Shown here one piece after another: positions 16,034-25,393 of a stretch of DNA of 64,000 nt; within the stretch, counting starts at the first letter, position 1, and each line of letters begins with the position of its first letter. Origin of the DNA: JADJOM01 sp046327715 (lineage in GTDB: Bacteria; Gemmatimonadota; Gemmatimonadetes; Gemmatimonadales; GWC2-71-9); contig JAXLXY010000004.1 in the NCBI GenBank assembly GCA_046327715.1, positions 186,001 to 250,000 on the forward strand, in the 5' to 3' direction. The notes under the pieces were generated by a model. The model saw only the letters and a program-made list of their open reading frames with translations, was not told the origin of the DNA and did not search any database. Made by a program: the position numbers and the translations under genes.

Positions 16034-17410
16034 TCAGGGCACCCCGGCCCGGTACGGCTCGAGCTGCGGCTCGACGGTCTTCTTGTCGCCCACCACGGTG
16101 ATGGTCATCCGCGCCGGGTCGAGGTACTTCTCGGCCGTGCGGCGGACGTCCTCGGGGCTCACCGCGTGGACGTTCTTCACGTAGCCGCTGATGTAGCCGT
16201 CGCCCAGGCCGTGCTGGTCCACGAACTGCATCTGGCCGATCAGGCCGTAGCGCGAGCTGTTCTGCAGCGTGAAGACGCCGGCGAGGTTGTTCTTGATGCC
16301 GGTGAGCTCCGCCTCGGGCGGGGCCTCGCGCCGGAGCCGGTCCACCTCCCCGAAGATCTCCTTGAGCGACGGCCCGGTGACCGCGGTGGTCACGTCGGCC
16401 ACCTCCACCCACAGGCCGGTCTTCGGCCAGTTGCCCACGAACGAGAAGGGGCTGTAGGTGTAGCCCTTGTCCTCGCGGATGTTGCTGGTGATCCGCGAGC
16501 CGAAGGCGCCGCCGAGGAGCGCGTCGGTGACGGTGAGCCGCACCCAGTCGGGGCTGGTGGGGTCGGCCACGGGGAGCCCCACGCGCAGCGAGCTCTGGAC
16601 CGCGTCGGGGCGGTCGATGAGGTCGAGCTGGCGGTGGGCCACCGGGGTCGGCGGGTGCACGGTGGCGGCGGTGCCGGCCTTCCAGCGGCTGAAGGCGGCG
16701 CGGATGGCGCGCTCCAGCTTCGGCTGGTCGAAGACCCCGCTCACGTACAGGTGGGCGCGGCGGCCGCCGACGTTGCGGTCGTAGAACGCGGCGACGCGCG
16801 CGGCGGTGTAGCCCGCGATCATCGCGTCGGTGGCGTACACCCGGCCGTAGGGATGGTCGCCGAAGAGCATCTGGCGGAAGCGCGCCCGGGTGACCTGGCC
16901 CGGCTGGCTCCGGGCGATCGCGTTGTCGCGCTGCAGGTTGGCGCGGAGGCGGGCCAGGTCGGACTCGGCGAAGCGCGGGCGCTGCACCACGTCGGCGAGC
17001 AGGGCGATGAACCGGTCGCCGAACTCGCTCAGCACCTCCCCGCCCACCGTGAGGTCGTCGTCGCCGGCGCCGGCGCGGAGGCTGCCGCCCATCTCGGCCG
17101 CCTCGCGGGAGATCTGGCCCGCGCTGCGGCTGGTGCTGCCCTCGAGCAGCATCTGCGCGGTGAGGCCCGCCAGCTGCACCTCATCGGCCGCCTCGTCGAT
17201 GCCGCCGGTGGCGATGTCGAGCTGGATCGCCACCTTGGGCACCGTGCCGTAGCGCACGAAGCTCACCTTCATCCCGTTGGGCAGCGTGAGGGTGCGGCGG
17301 GGCGGCACCCGGAAGTCCTTCGGGGTGCCGGGGGCCGGCGGGGCCTCCTTCTGCGCCGCCAGGGGCAGCGCGCCCAGGAGCAGGGCCGTGGCCAGCAGCG
17401 TGGATCGCAT
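16034..17410 (-). CDS. M16 peptidase family, non-catalytic subunit
   Basis: 458 residues with a signal peptide (STLLATALLLGALPLAAQ). The M16 fold is clear (LTLPNGMKVSFVRYGTVPKV, IREDKGYTYSPFS), but the zinc motif HxxEH is absent: the position reads LLEGSTSRSAGQISREAAEM. Such copies pair with an active partner to form the closed peptide-degrading chamber. The partner is the gene immediately upstream. The ATG at 17410 has AGGAG seven bases before it; a GTG at 17425 overlapping the upstream TGA is an alternative. Periplasmic peptide breakdown is the likely role. Confidence 0.85.
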   Translation of the reverse strand: MRSTLLATALLLGALPLAAQKEAPPAPGTPKDFRVPPRRTLTLPNGMKVSFVRYGTVPKVAIQLDIATGGIDEAADEVQLAGLTAQMLLEGSTSRSAGQISREAAEMGGSLRAGAGDDDLTVGGEVLSEFGDRFIALLADVVQRPRFAESDLARLRANLQRDNAIARSQPGQVTRARFRQMLFGDHPYGRVYATDAMIAGYTAARVAAFYDRNVGGRRAHLYVSGVFDQPKLERAIRAAFSRWKAGTAATVHPPTPVAHRQLDLIDRPDAVQSSLRVGLPVADPTSPDWVRLTVTDALLGGAFGSRITSNIREDKGYTYSPFSFVGNWPKTGLWVEVADVTTAVTGPSLKEIFGEVDRLRREAPPEAELTGIKNNLAGVFTLQNSSRYGLIGQMQFVDQHGLGDGYISGYVKNVHAVSPEDVRRTAEKYLDPARMTITVVGDKKTVEPQLEPYRAGVP

Positions 17411-17421
17411 GGGTCCGCTCC

Positions 17422-18822
17422 TCACTGGGTGCCGCCGGCGGCCGCCTGCGGCGCCCCGGGGACGATGGTGTAGACGGTCCGGTTGCCGGACCGCAGGTAT
17501 TCGCGCGCGGTGCGCTGGATCAGGGCCGGCGTGACCCGGGCGAAGCCCGCCTCGAGCTGGTTGGCCCGCGACGGGTCGTCGTCGAACAGCGCGAAGGAGG
17601 CCAGCAGGTCGAGGGTGCCGAAGCCGGAGAAGCTCTCCATGATGTCATAGAGCGAGGCGCGCATCTTGGTGCGGGCCCGCGCCAGGGTGGCGGCGTCGAC
17701 CGGCCGGTCGACCAGCGCCTGCACCTCGCGGTCCACCGCGGCCACGATGGAATCGGGGCTGACGTTCGCGTCGTGGTAGAGGGAGACCATCCAGAGCATC
17801 GGGCCCTGGTAGTTGAACTGGTGTCCCAGCCCCCAGTTGATGCCGGCGCTCACGTCGCCGGTGTAGCCCTTCTCCTGCACCAGCGCCTCGAACAGCCGGG
17901 CGTCGCGGCCCTGCCCCAGGATCTGGTCGATGAGGCCGAAGGCGAACCACTCCGGGGTCCAGCGCGGCGGCACGTGCCAGGCCAGGCCGAGCGCCGGGCG
18001 GGTGGCCAGTGAGTCGATGCGGCTGGCGCGCTTCTCGGTGAGCTGGCGCGGCTCGGTGAGGTCGGGCGCGGCCGGCAGCTCCACGGCGGGAATGCCGCCG
18101 AAGTACTTCCGGATCCAGGCCCGGGCCTGCGCCGGCTCGAAGTCGCCCACCACCGCGAGCACGGCGTTGTTGGGGGCGTAGTACTTCTGGAAGAACGCCG
18201 CGGCGTCGGTGAGCGTGGCGGCGTCGAGGTCGGCGAGGTCGCCGTAGAAGTTGTGGGCGTTGAACCAGTTCTCGTTGGCCGTCATCGGCAGGTCGATCCA
18301 CGGGAACGAGCCGTAGGGCTGGTTGAGCACGTTCACCCGCACCTCGTTCTTCACCACCTCCTGCTGGTTCTTCAGGTTGGCGCTGTCGATCGCCAGCCCC
18401 TTCATCCGGTCGGCCTCGGCCCAGAGGATGGTCTCGAGGGTGTGCGCGGGGACCACCTCGAAGTAGTTGGTGAAGTCGAACCGGGTGGAGCCGTTGAGCA
18501 GGCCCCCGTTCGACTCCACCAGCTTGATGAACTCGAGCTTGCCGAGGTTGGTGGAACCCTGGAACATCAGGTGCTCGAAGAGGTGGGCGAAACCGGTGCG
18601 GTCCCGCGGCTCGTTCCGGAACCCGATGTGGTAGTACGTCCCGACGGCGACGGTGGGCGCCGTGGTGTCGCGGGAGAGGACGACCCGGAGCCCGTTGGGC
18701 AGCCGGTAGTAGTCGATGGGCACCGCACGCCCCGCCTGCTGGGCGCGGGCCGGCGCGGGCGTGGTGCCGAGGGCCGCGGCCAGCAGGGCGAGCGTGGCCA
18801 GCGGTCGGAAGGGCGCGAGCAT
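17422..18822 (-). CDS. M16 family zinc peptidase, catalytic subunit
   Basis: 466 residues with a signal peptide (LATLALLAAALGTTPAPARAQ). The inverted zinc motif is complete: H80-L-F-E83-H84, with Glu160 in VVKNEVRV 76 residues later, as in the family rule. The later RDARLFEALVQEKGYTGDV segment is the substrate-binding Arg/Tyr region. It degrades short unfolded peptides in the periplasm, together with the inactive-type subunit encoded 11 bases downstream. The start at 18822 matches the signal peptide; the longer frame to 18999 is Arg/Pro shadow. Confidence 0.88.
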   Translation of the reverse strand: MLAPFRPLATLALLAAALGTTPAPARAQQAGRAVPIDYYRLPNGLRVVLSRDTTAPTVAVGTYYHIGFRNEPRDRTGFAHLFEHLMFQGSTNLGKLEFIKLVESNGGLLNGSTRFDFTNYFEVVPAHTLETILWAEADRMKGLAIDSANLKNQQEVVKNEVRVNVLNQPYGSFPWIDLPMTANENWFNAHNFYGDLADLDAATLTDAAAFFQKYYAPNNAVLAVVGDFEPAQARAWIRKYFGGIPAVELPAAPDLTEPRQLTEKRASRIDSLATRPALGLAWHVPPRWTPEWFAFGLIDQILGQGRDARLFEALVQEKGYTGDVSAGINWGLGHQFNYQGPMLWMVSLYHDANVSPDSIVAAVDREVQALVDRPVDAATLARARTKMRASLYDIMESFSGFGTLDLLASFALFDDDPSRANQLEAGFARVTPALIQRTAREYLRSGNRTVYTIVPGAPQAAAGGTQ

Positions 18823-19065
18823 GCGGGAACGGCCTCGTCGGGTGGGAAGACAGGTGTCGTACGGGACCCGTGAGTGCCGGGTTTCCCGCCGGAGTATCAC
18901 CCGCCCGGTGGGCCCGGGGCCAGCCGCCGGCGCCGGGGGGCGGCCGTCGGGGGGTGTTCGGGCGCCGGGGGCCGCTGAGGCATGCCTCTTGCCGACCACG
19001 GGGCGGGAGCAACACCACCGGGGGCCTCCTGCGGCCGTACCCTACCAGTCCCATGAGGAAGACTC
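18823..19065. promoter_or_regulatory. Divergent gap between M16 operon and TauE-type gene
   Basis: 243 bases, extremely GC-rich, with several GCC/GGC runs that can fold but no distinct terminator or known riboswitch that I can recognise. AGGAA near 19056-19060 serves the GTG start at 19066. Confidence 0.35.
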
Positions 19066-19992
19066 GTGAGCTTCAATCCCGCGCTGGTCATCGCCTTCGG
19101 GCTGGGCGTCGGCGTCCTGGTCGGCATGACGGGCATCGGCGGCGGCGCCCTGATGACGCCGCTGCTGGTGCTGTTCGTGGGGACGCCCCCCGTGACGGCC
19201 GTCGGCACCGACCTGGCCTACGGCGCGGTGACCAAGACGGTGGGCGGGATCAAGCACTGGCAGCAGGGCACCATCGACTTCGGGCTCTCGGCGTGGATGG
19301 CGGTGGGGTCGGTGCCCGCCGCCATCGGCGGGGTCTACGTGGTGGGGCTGCTGGAGCGGCACCTCGGGGGGCCGGCCTTCGAGAAGGCCATGCTCTACCT
19401 GCTGGCGGGGGCCATCGCCTTCACCGGCGCCATGACGCTCATCCGCGCCATCTTCCTCAAGCAGCTCATCGCCCGCGAGCGCGACACCGTGCCCATGCAG
19501 GCCCGGCACAAGGTGGCGGCGGTGGTGCTCGGCCTCTCCGTCGGCTTCATCCTCGGCATCACCTCCGCGGGCAGCGGCTCGCTGATCGCCCTCGGCCTCA
19601 TCATGATCTTCCGGCTCACCCCCTACCGGGTGGTGGGCACCGACGTCTTCCACGCCGCCATCCTGCTGTGGGCCGCCGCGATTGCCCACGTGGTGGCGGG
19701 GAACGTGGACTACGTCCTGGCCGGGACCATTCTCATCGGGTCGGTACCGGGCGTCTGGATCGGGAGCCACCTGTCGGTGCGGCTGCCGGCCGGGACGCTC
19801 CGCACCGTGCTTGGCGTGGTGCTGATCGGCGCCGCGATGGGGCTCGGGTCCAAGGCGGGGCTGCCCATCCCCAAGGAAGCGATCGCCACCGTGCCGGCGC
19901 TGCTGGCGGCGATCGTGTTGTGGCAGCGCTTCCGCGACCGGGTGCCCCGGGCCGCCGCCGACACCGTGGCCCAGGAGCCGGGCGGGCACTAG
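19066..19992 (+). CDS. TSUP-family anion exporter (TauE/SafE type)
   Basis: 308 residues with about eight membrane helices. The two family half-repeats are visible: GLGVGVLVGMTGIGGGALMTPLL at the start and VVLGLSVGFILGITSAGSGSL at the centre. The paired PPVTAVGTDLAYGAVTK and PYRVVGTDVFHAAIL segments are typical. The family moves sulfite, sulfonates or other small anions across the inner membrane; substrate cannot be read here. A GTG start is chosen because AGGAA precedes it and the first helix follows at once. A metZ gene lies 10 kb away, too far to assign sulfur substrate with confidence. Confidence 0.85.
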   Translation: MSFNPALVIAFGLGVGVLVGMTGIGGGALMTPLLVLFVGTPPVTAVGTDLAYGAVTKTVGGIKHWQQGTIDFGLSAWMAVGSVPAAIGGVYVVGLLERHLGGPAFEKAMLYLLAGAIAFTGAMTLIRAIFLKQLIARERDTVPMQARHKVAAVVLGLSVGFILGITSAGSGSLIALGLIMIFRLTPYRVVGTDVFHAAILLWAAAIAHVVAGNVDYVLAGTILIGSVPGVWIGSHLSVRLPAGTLRTVLGVVLIGAAMGLGSKAGLPIPKEAIATVPALLAAIVLWQRFRDRVPRAAADTVAQEPGGH

Positions 19993-20002
19993 CTCCGCGG
20001 GC

Positions 20003-21034
20003 TCAGGGCAGCAGCGTCAGCACCAGGGAGGCGTCGTCGGCGTAGTGGCCGTCGAACTCCGGGTCCGCGGCATCGTCCTGCACATCCTCGTAGGCGTAGA
20101 TCTCCAGGGCCAGGTACCGGATGCCGGCGGGGAGCGTGTCGGTCACGCTTCCCTGCTGCCAACCACTGCCGGTGGTCAGTACGGTGCCGGCCACCAGGCT
20201 GGCGGGGCTGCTGTAGCTGCCGGGAAACCCGGCCGGGGTGCCGGTGTAGCCGAGCACCCGGACGTCGAACCGGGTGTCGGTGGCGGCCGTGCCGGCCACG
20301 CGATGGAACCAGGCGCTGCCGTCCACCCGGACCTTGCCGGCGTCGATCTCGGTGGCGAGGGCGGAGAGGTCCACCAGCTGCCACTGCTGGCTCGACACCA
20401 CGCCGGCGCCGGCCAGCAGTCCGCTGCGGACGAACCGCAGCATCTGGCTCCCGGTGCGCGGGGTGATACCCTGGCCGGCCGGGCCGCTGTAGGCCGAATC
20501 GCCCCGCCAGTAGCCGGTGCCCACCGGGAGCCCGCCCACCGCGATGTCGGCCTCGAAGCCGGGGTTCTGCAGGAGGTTGATCCCGGTGAGGGACACGAGG
20601 TCGAAGGTGGCGGTGACGCTGAAGTCGACGTCGCCCTCGGTACCCGTGAAGGTCATGGTGCAGATGCTGTCGGTGACGGTGGTGCAGCCGCGGCTGCCCA
20701 CCGCCTGCCAGCCGCTGAAGACGCTGCCCGGGTCGGCATGCGCCACCAGGTCGAAGATCCCGCCCTGCCCGCCATCGTTGAAGCCGGACGTGCAGGTCTG
20801 GGCGGCACCCCCGGCCGCCCGGCTGCACGAGATCCCGACCACCGGCAGGGAGCCGACGACCAGGCCGCCGCCGGCGCCGGCCATGTCCACCGAGACCGAG
20901 ATGTGCTGGAAGGCGCTGGGGTTGTTGAGGCCCCCGCTGCAGCCGCCCAGCGCGGCGGCCACCCCCGCCAGCGCGGCGAGGGCCCGCAGGCCCCGCACCC
21001 GCCGATCTGCCTGCCCGCCAGATGCACGGTCCAT
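20003..21034 (-). CDS. Predicted surface lipoprotein with a Cys-rich bacterial repeat domain
   Basis: 343 residues. A signal peptide ends at a lipobox (AAALGGCSG). Residues about 40-125 resemble the InlB-B/bacterial-repeat module: GISC, then SVFSGW, with spaced cysteines and a final SVTATF strand. Residues about 140-343 look like a jelly-roll carbohydrate-binding or CBM-type domain (NLLQNPGFEADIAVGG, then SYSSPASLVAGTVL, and a C-terminal LALEIYAYED). This suggests an outer-membrane protein that binds a polysaccharide or surface; no catalytic residues are seen. The ATG at 21034 starts the signal peptide. Confidence 0.65.
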   Translation of the reverse strand: MDRASGGQADRRVRGLRALAALAGVAAALGGCSGGLNNPSAFQHISVSVDMAGAGGGLVVGSLPVVGISCSRAAGGAAQTCTSGFNDGGQGGIFDLVAHADPGSVFSGWQAVGSRGCTTVTDSICTMTFTGTEGDVDFSVTATFDLVSLTGINLLQNPGFEADIAVGGLPVGTGYWRGDSAYSGPAGQGITPRTGSQMLRFVRSGLLAGAGVVSSQQWQLVDLSALATEIDAGKVRVDGSAWFHRVAGTAATDTRFDVRVLGYTGTPAGFPGSYSSPASLVAGTVLTTGSGWQQGSVTDTLPAGIRYLALEIYAYEDVQDDAADPEFDGHYADDASLVLTLLP

Positions 21035-21158
21035 GGATCCCCCCGGTGTGGCCAGCGTCCGGGCCGCGCGAATGCGCCGGTCCCCGACGGAGGGACGTGA
21101 GAGGCGACCGGGGATTCTCGCGGGGAGGCGCCGGCGCGCCGGACGAGCAGGCCGGGGG

Positions 21159-23897
21159 TCAGGCGGGGGTGGCGATGGCGGCGCCGCCCGCCAGCAGGCG
21201 GCGCACCTCGTCGGGGTGGAGCGGGACCGAGAAGTAGTACCCCTGGCCCAGGTCGCAGCCCATGGCGGCGAGCGCCGCGCACTGGTCGGGGCGCTCGACC
21301 CCCTCGGCCACGGTGCGCAGCCGCAGGGCCTGGCCCAGCCCGAGGATGGCGCGGGGCAGGGCGGCGCGGTCGTCGCCGCCGGCCACCTCCTCCACGAAGG
21401 GCCGCGCCAGCTTGAGGATGTCGATCGGGAAGCGCTGCAGGTAGCTGAGCGAGGAGTAGCCGGTGCCGAAGTCATCGATGGCGATGCCGACCCCCAGGGC
21501 CTTGAGCTGCTTGAGGCGGGCCTGGGCGGAGCCGGTCTGCTGCATCAGGACGCTCTCGGTGATCTCGAGGACCACCGCCCCCGGGTCGACCCCCGACTCC
21601 TGCAGGGCGCGCACCGTCTCCTGCACGATGTCGAGCTCGTGCAGCTGCCGGCTGGAGACGTTCACGGCCATGGTGAGCGGGGCGGTCGGGTGGAGCTCGC
21701 GCCACTGGCGCAGCTGCCAGCAGGCGCGCCGCAGCACCCAGCCGCCCAGGTCCACGATGAGCCCGGTCTCCTCCGCCAGCGGGATGAACTGCTGGGGGAG
21801 CATGGAGCCGTAGCGGGGGTGGTCCCAGCGCACCAGCGCCTCCACGCCGTGGAGCTGGCGGGTGCGGAGGTCGTAGATGGGCTGGTAGACCAGGTGCAGT
21901 TCCTCCCGCTCGATGGCCGCCCGCAGCGCGAGCTCCATCTCCATGCGCTGCCGGAGGTCGGCGTACATGTGGGCCTGGTAGGTCTCGCAGCGGCCCTTGC
22001 CGCGCCGCTTGGCCGTGTACATGGCCATGTCGGCGTTGCGCAGCAGGTCGTCGGCGCTCTCGTCGCTGGAGGCGGTGGCGATGCCGATGCTGGCCGTGAC
22101 GTACAGCTCCGTGCCCGCCAGCGGGAAGGTGCGGGCCATGGCGCGGGTGAGCCGCTCCAGCAGCACCTGGTGGCCGGTGCCTCCCGGCGGGTCCTCGAGC
22201 AGGATGGCGAACTCGTCGCCGCCGAACCGGGCCACGGTGTCGGCGCTGCGGGCCGAGGCCTGCAGCCGCTCCGCCACCGCGGTGATGAGCTGGTCGCCCT
22301 CGGCGTGGCCCAGGGTGTCGTTGACCTGCTTGAAGTCGTCGAGGTCGAGGAACATCACCGTGATCGCCGTGCCCTGCCGCCGGGAGAGGGCCAGCGCGTG
22401 GCTCACCCGGTCACGGAAGAGGGCGCGGTTGGCGAGCCCGGTGAGCGGGTCGTGGAAGGCGAGGTGGGTGAGCTGCTGCTCCAGCTGCTTCCGCTCGCTC
22501 ACGTCGCGGAGGTTGAGCACCAGGCCGCGGACGTCGGGCTCGGCCAGGAGGTTGCTGGCGATCACCTCCACGTGCAGCGGCGTGGCCCGGCTGCCCTGGA
22601 AGCGCCACTCGACGGCCGGGGTGACGCCGGGGGTGCGGAGGGCGGCACGCAGGAAGGCCAGGGCCGCGTCGCGGATCTCGGGGTCGAGCACGTCGGCCAG
22701 CGGCTGTCCGGTGATGCCCGCGGGGTCGAGCTTGAGCACCCGCGCCACCGACGGGCTGGCGAAGCGGATGGTCAGGTCGCCGCGGACCACCAGGATCACG
22801 TCGGAGGCGTGCTGCACCAGGGCCCGGAAGCGCGCCTCGTTGCGCCGCGCAGCGGCCTCCGCGATGAGCTGGACATTCTCCCGCACCGTGAGCAGCTGCC
22901 GCGCCACCACCAGCGCCGTGATGGCCACGGCGGCGGCCGCGATCGGGCTCACGGGATCCACCCAGGGCTGCACCGTGACGCCGAGCAGCAGCCCGTAGGT
23001 GGCTCCCACGGCGAGGTACGGCAGCAGGCTCGAGGGCTGGCGTCGGGTCCGGCCCGGGGGGGCGGGGGCGCCGGCCGGCACCGGATGGGCCCAGTACATC
23101 TCCGCGCTGGCCACCAGCAGGATGTAGACGATCAGGTAGACGGCGTCGATCCACCCCATGATCCGCTCGCCGGCCTGCGCCACGATCAGGTCGAAGGTGA
23201 GGTCGGCGACGATGCTCAGCACCACGCCCGCGAGCAGCACGTGGAACGCGCGGCGATTGCCGTCGAGCGGGCGGCGCAGCAGCGTCATGGTCACGCCGAG
23301 CAGCAGCAGCAGCCCCGCCATCGGATAGGCCAGCGCCAGCGCCCGGTCGATGAAGCGGGTGGCGGTCACGTCCATGCCCGGCCGGATGGCCAGGAACCAG
23401 ATGGCGAGGCCGCCGCCCACCAGCACCGTGGCCGCGTCGATCACGAACTTCCAGCCATCGAGGCGGGTCCGCCGGATGAGCGGGAAGGACAGCAGCGCCG
23501 CGAGGGTGAAGCCGCTGTCGGCGAGGTAGAATGGGTCGGCCCACGACACGCCGGGGCTCTCGCCGCGGCTGAAGAAGTAGCTGACCGAGATCAGGTTGCC
23601 GATCAGCACCATGACGGCGCCGGCGCCGAGGAGCCGCAGGGCGCGGCGGACCCCGATGTCGAGCGACGGGTGACGCGAGGCGAGCAGGTTGAGGGTGGCG
23701 ACGAGGAGGTTGAGCGGCAGGAAGGCGAGGTTGCTGACCAGGTCACGCAGCGAGGCGTTGCCGGCCCCGCTGCGCTCGAACACCACGTAGAGGACGGCGT
23801 AGGCGGCGGTGGCCACGGTCCAGACGCCCGGGGTGGGCCGGATGACCACCACGGCCTCCGGTCCACTGGGTCGGTCCATTGGCATCCGCTCGGGCAT
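21159..23897 (-). CDS. Membrane PAS-GGDEF-EAL protein (cyclic-di-GMP turnover)
   Basis: 912 residues. About nine membrane helices (residues 10-340) form a sensor of unknown ligand. A PAS domain follows (about 365-480), then GGDEF (ARFGGDEF, residues 559-563) and EAL (residues 686-688, read as EALVRW). Both catalytic signatures look intact, including DDFGTGYSSLSYL in the EAL domain, so it may make or break cyclic-di-GMP. Which activity dominates cannot be read. GGAG lies five bases before the ATG at 23897, the best of three close starts (23897, 23885, 23879). It stands alone between unrelated genes. Confidence 0.88.
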   Translation of the reverse strand: MPERMPMDRPSGPEAVVVIRPTPGVWTVATAAYAVLYVVFERSGAGNASLRDLVSNLAFLPLNLLVATLNLLASRHPSLDIGVRRALRLLGAGAVMVLIGNLISVSYFFSRGESPGVSWADPFYLADSGFTLAALLSFPLIRRTRLDGWKFVIDAATVLVGGGLAIWFLAIRPGMDVTATRFIDRALALAYPMAGLLLLLGVTMTLLRRPLDGNRRAFHVLLAGVVLSIVADLTFDLIVAQAGERIMGWIDAVYLIVYILLVASAEMYWAHPVPAGAPAPPGRTRRQPSSLLPYLAVGATYGLLLGVTVQPWVDPVSPIAAAAVAITALVVARQLLTVRENVQLIAEAAARRNEARFRALVQHASDVILVVRGDLTIRFASPSVARVLKLDPAGITGQPLADVLDPEIRDAALAFLRAALRTPGVTPAVEWRFQGSRATPLHVEVIASNLLAEPDVRGLVLNLRDVSERKQLEQQLTHLAFHDPLTGLANRALFRDRVSHALALSRRQGTAITVMFLDLDDFKQVNDTLGHAEGDQLITAVAERLQASARSADTVARFGGDEFAILLEDPPGGTGHQVLLERLTRAMARTFPLAGTELYVTASIGIATASSDESADDLLRNADMAMYTAKRRGKGRCETYQAHMYADLRQRMEMELALRAAIEREELHLVYQPIYDLRTRQLHGVEALVRWDHPRYGSMLPQQFIPLAEETGLIVDLGGWVLRRACWQLRQWRELHPTAPLTMAVNVSSRQLHELDIVQETVRALQESGVDPGAVVLEITESVLMQQTGSAQARLKQLKALGVGIAIDDFGTGYSSLSYLQRFPIDILKLARPFVEEVAGGDDRAALPRAILGLGQALRLRTVAEGVERPDQCAALAAMGCDLGQGYYFSVPLHPDEVRRLLAGGAAIATPA

Positions 23898-23992
23898 TGC
23901 CACTCCGGGACGGCCCCGTGGCGCGGACGCCACGACGGCCCATGCCTCGGGGGCTGCGGAATGCAACGCCCGTGGCGAAGATCACAGGATCA

Positions 23993-24028
23993 GGGGGTAC
24001 CAGGGGGGCCAAGGGGGCCCCCGGGGGG
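23993..24028 (+). other. Four G-runs, possible G-quadruplex
   Basis: Runs of five, six, five and six G (23993-23997, 24003-24008, 24013-24017, 24023-24028) are separated by short loops, in the gap upstream of the GGDEF-EAL gene and just after the oxidoreductase stop. The pattern satisfies the usual four-tract definition. No function is known. Confidence 0.55.
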
Positions 24029-24065
24029 AAGTCAGGGCAAGGGTGGTGCCGAAACCGGGATTCCG

Positions 24066-25307
24066 TCAGGGCTTCCAGGTGCCTTTTGCGACAGCCGGGA
24101 CGAAGCTGTCCAGGCCCCGGGGGGGGAATTCGAGGGTCCGGCCCTGTTCCGCGCTCTGGTACGCCGCCATCAGGATGCGGACCACGTCCAGGCCGTCATC
24201 CCAGGTGAGGATCGGGTCGGCCTTGCCCTGGAAGACCCGGACGAAGTGCCGGTTTTCGGCCTCGTAGCCGTAGGCGGCGGCCTCGCTCGCCACCACCGGC
24301 ATCAGCCCCACCTCGGCGTTCTGCTTCTCCACCAGGTCCTCGCCGGCGCGCCCCTTCACCTCACGGCTGAAGAAGAGCTTGAGCCCGCTGTCCAGCGTGT
24401 TCCAGCTCATGGAGTACTCGGGACCGAGCAGTTCGGCGGAGAGCCGGAGGCCGGCGCCCACGAAGCTCCAGCTGGTGCTGGCCTCACCCAGAACGGTGTG
24501 GCCGTCGGCCGTCTCGAACTCGACCATCAGGCTGGCGAAGTCCTCGGAGGGCTGCTTCGCGTAGTCCACCTCCTTGCCCATCGTGGCCTTGAGCTTCCTG
24601 GCGTAGGCGGGCCGGGACCACTTGAGGCTGGCGATGTGCGCCGTGATCCGTTTGGGGACCACGGTGTTCAGCGACTGTCCCGGCTCGGTCAGCAGGTGGC
24701 GCACCACCAGGGCGGAGTGGCACATCATGTCGTTCAGCACGCCGCCGCCCTGCAGGCTGCCGCGCCAGAACCACGGCATGTGGGGGCCGCTGTGCTCCTC
24801 GGCCGCGCGGGCCAGGTAGGGGCGACCCGTGGTCGCCGCGCCCCGGGCCCACAACAGCATCCGCCCGGTCTCGACCTGGGGCGCGAACACCTGGTTCTCG
24901 AGGTAGCCGTGCTTGAGGCCGGCCTTCCGCACCATCCCGAAGATGCTCCTTGCCTCGGCGACATTCCGCGCCAGCGGCTTCTCGCAGGCGATGCCGGCGA
25001 GCTCGGCGTGGCCGCGCATGATCGGGTCGGTGAGCTCCTCGACGTTCTCGACCCGGGCCTGGTTGGGGCCGCAGAGCCAGATGGCGTCGATGAGCGGGTC
25101 GACCACCATCTCCGCGATCGAGCGATAGGGCCGGCAGGGGCCGATGTCGAGCTCGCGGGCGTAGGCCGCGGCCGCCTCGGCGTTCTTCCGGTTGGGGCTC
25201 CACACCCCGCGGATCTCGCAGTCGCGGACGGCGCGGAAGGCCTGCATGTGGAACCGGGCATTGAAGCCGGAGCCGATGAAGCCGATGCCAAGCGGGCGGG
25301 TAGCCAT
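24066..25307 (-). CDS. Gfo/Idh/MocA family oxidoreductase
   Basis: 413 residues. The N-terminal Rossmann fold has GFIGSGFNARFHMQAF (residues 8-23) and the family's EKPLARNVAEA Lys-containing segment near residue 110. The C-terminal domain is the usual beta-sheet with FWRGSLQGGGVLNDMMCHS. Such enzymes oxidise or reduce sugars, inositols or sugar-derived acids with NAD(P). No neighbour reveals the substrate. No Tat signal is seen, so it is cytoplasmic. The ATG at 25307 begins the Rossmann strand; the longer frame is rejected. Confidence 0.85.
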   Translation of the reverse strand: MATRPLGIGFIGSGFNARFHMQAFRAVRDCEIRGVWSPNRKNAEAAAAYARELDIGPCRPYRSIAEMVVDPLIDAIWLCGPNQARVENVEELTDPIMRGHAELAGIACEKPLARNVAEARSIFGMVRKAGLKHGYLENQVFAPQVETGRMLLWARGAATTGRPYLARAAEEHSGPHMPWFWRGSLQGGGVLNDMMCHSALVVRHLLTEPGQSLNTVVPKRITAHIASLKWSRPAYARKLKATMGKEVDYAKQPSEDFASLMVEFETADGHTVLGEASTSWSFVGAGLRLSAELLGPEYSMSWNTLDSGLKLFFSREVKGRAGEDLVEKQNAEVGLMPVVASEAAAYGYEAENRHFVRVFQGKADPILTWDDGLDVVRILMAAYQSAEQGRTLEFPPRGLDSFVPAVAKGTWKP

Positions 25308-25393
25308 GGGAGATCCGTCGGCGCGCAGGACGGAGCGCGCGGGCAGGGGGTGATGGGCTGTGGGGGGCGTCGTCCAACGATGCCGACGGTAGT

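Noticed and set aside
16034..17410. Active zinc protease for the second M16 gene
   Set aside because: No HxxEH anywhere in the chain; treated as the non-catalytic subunit.
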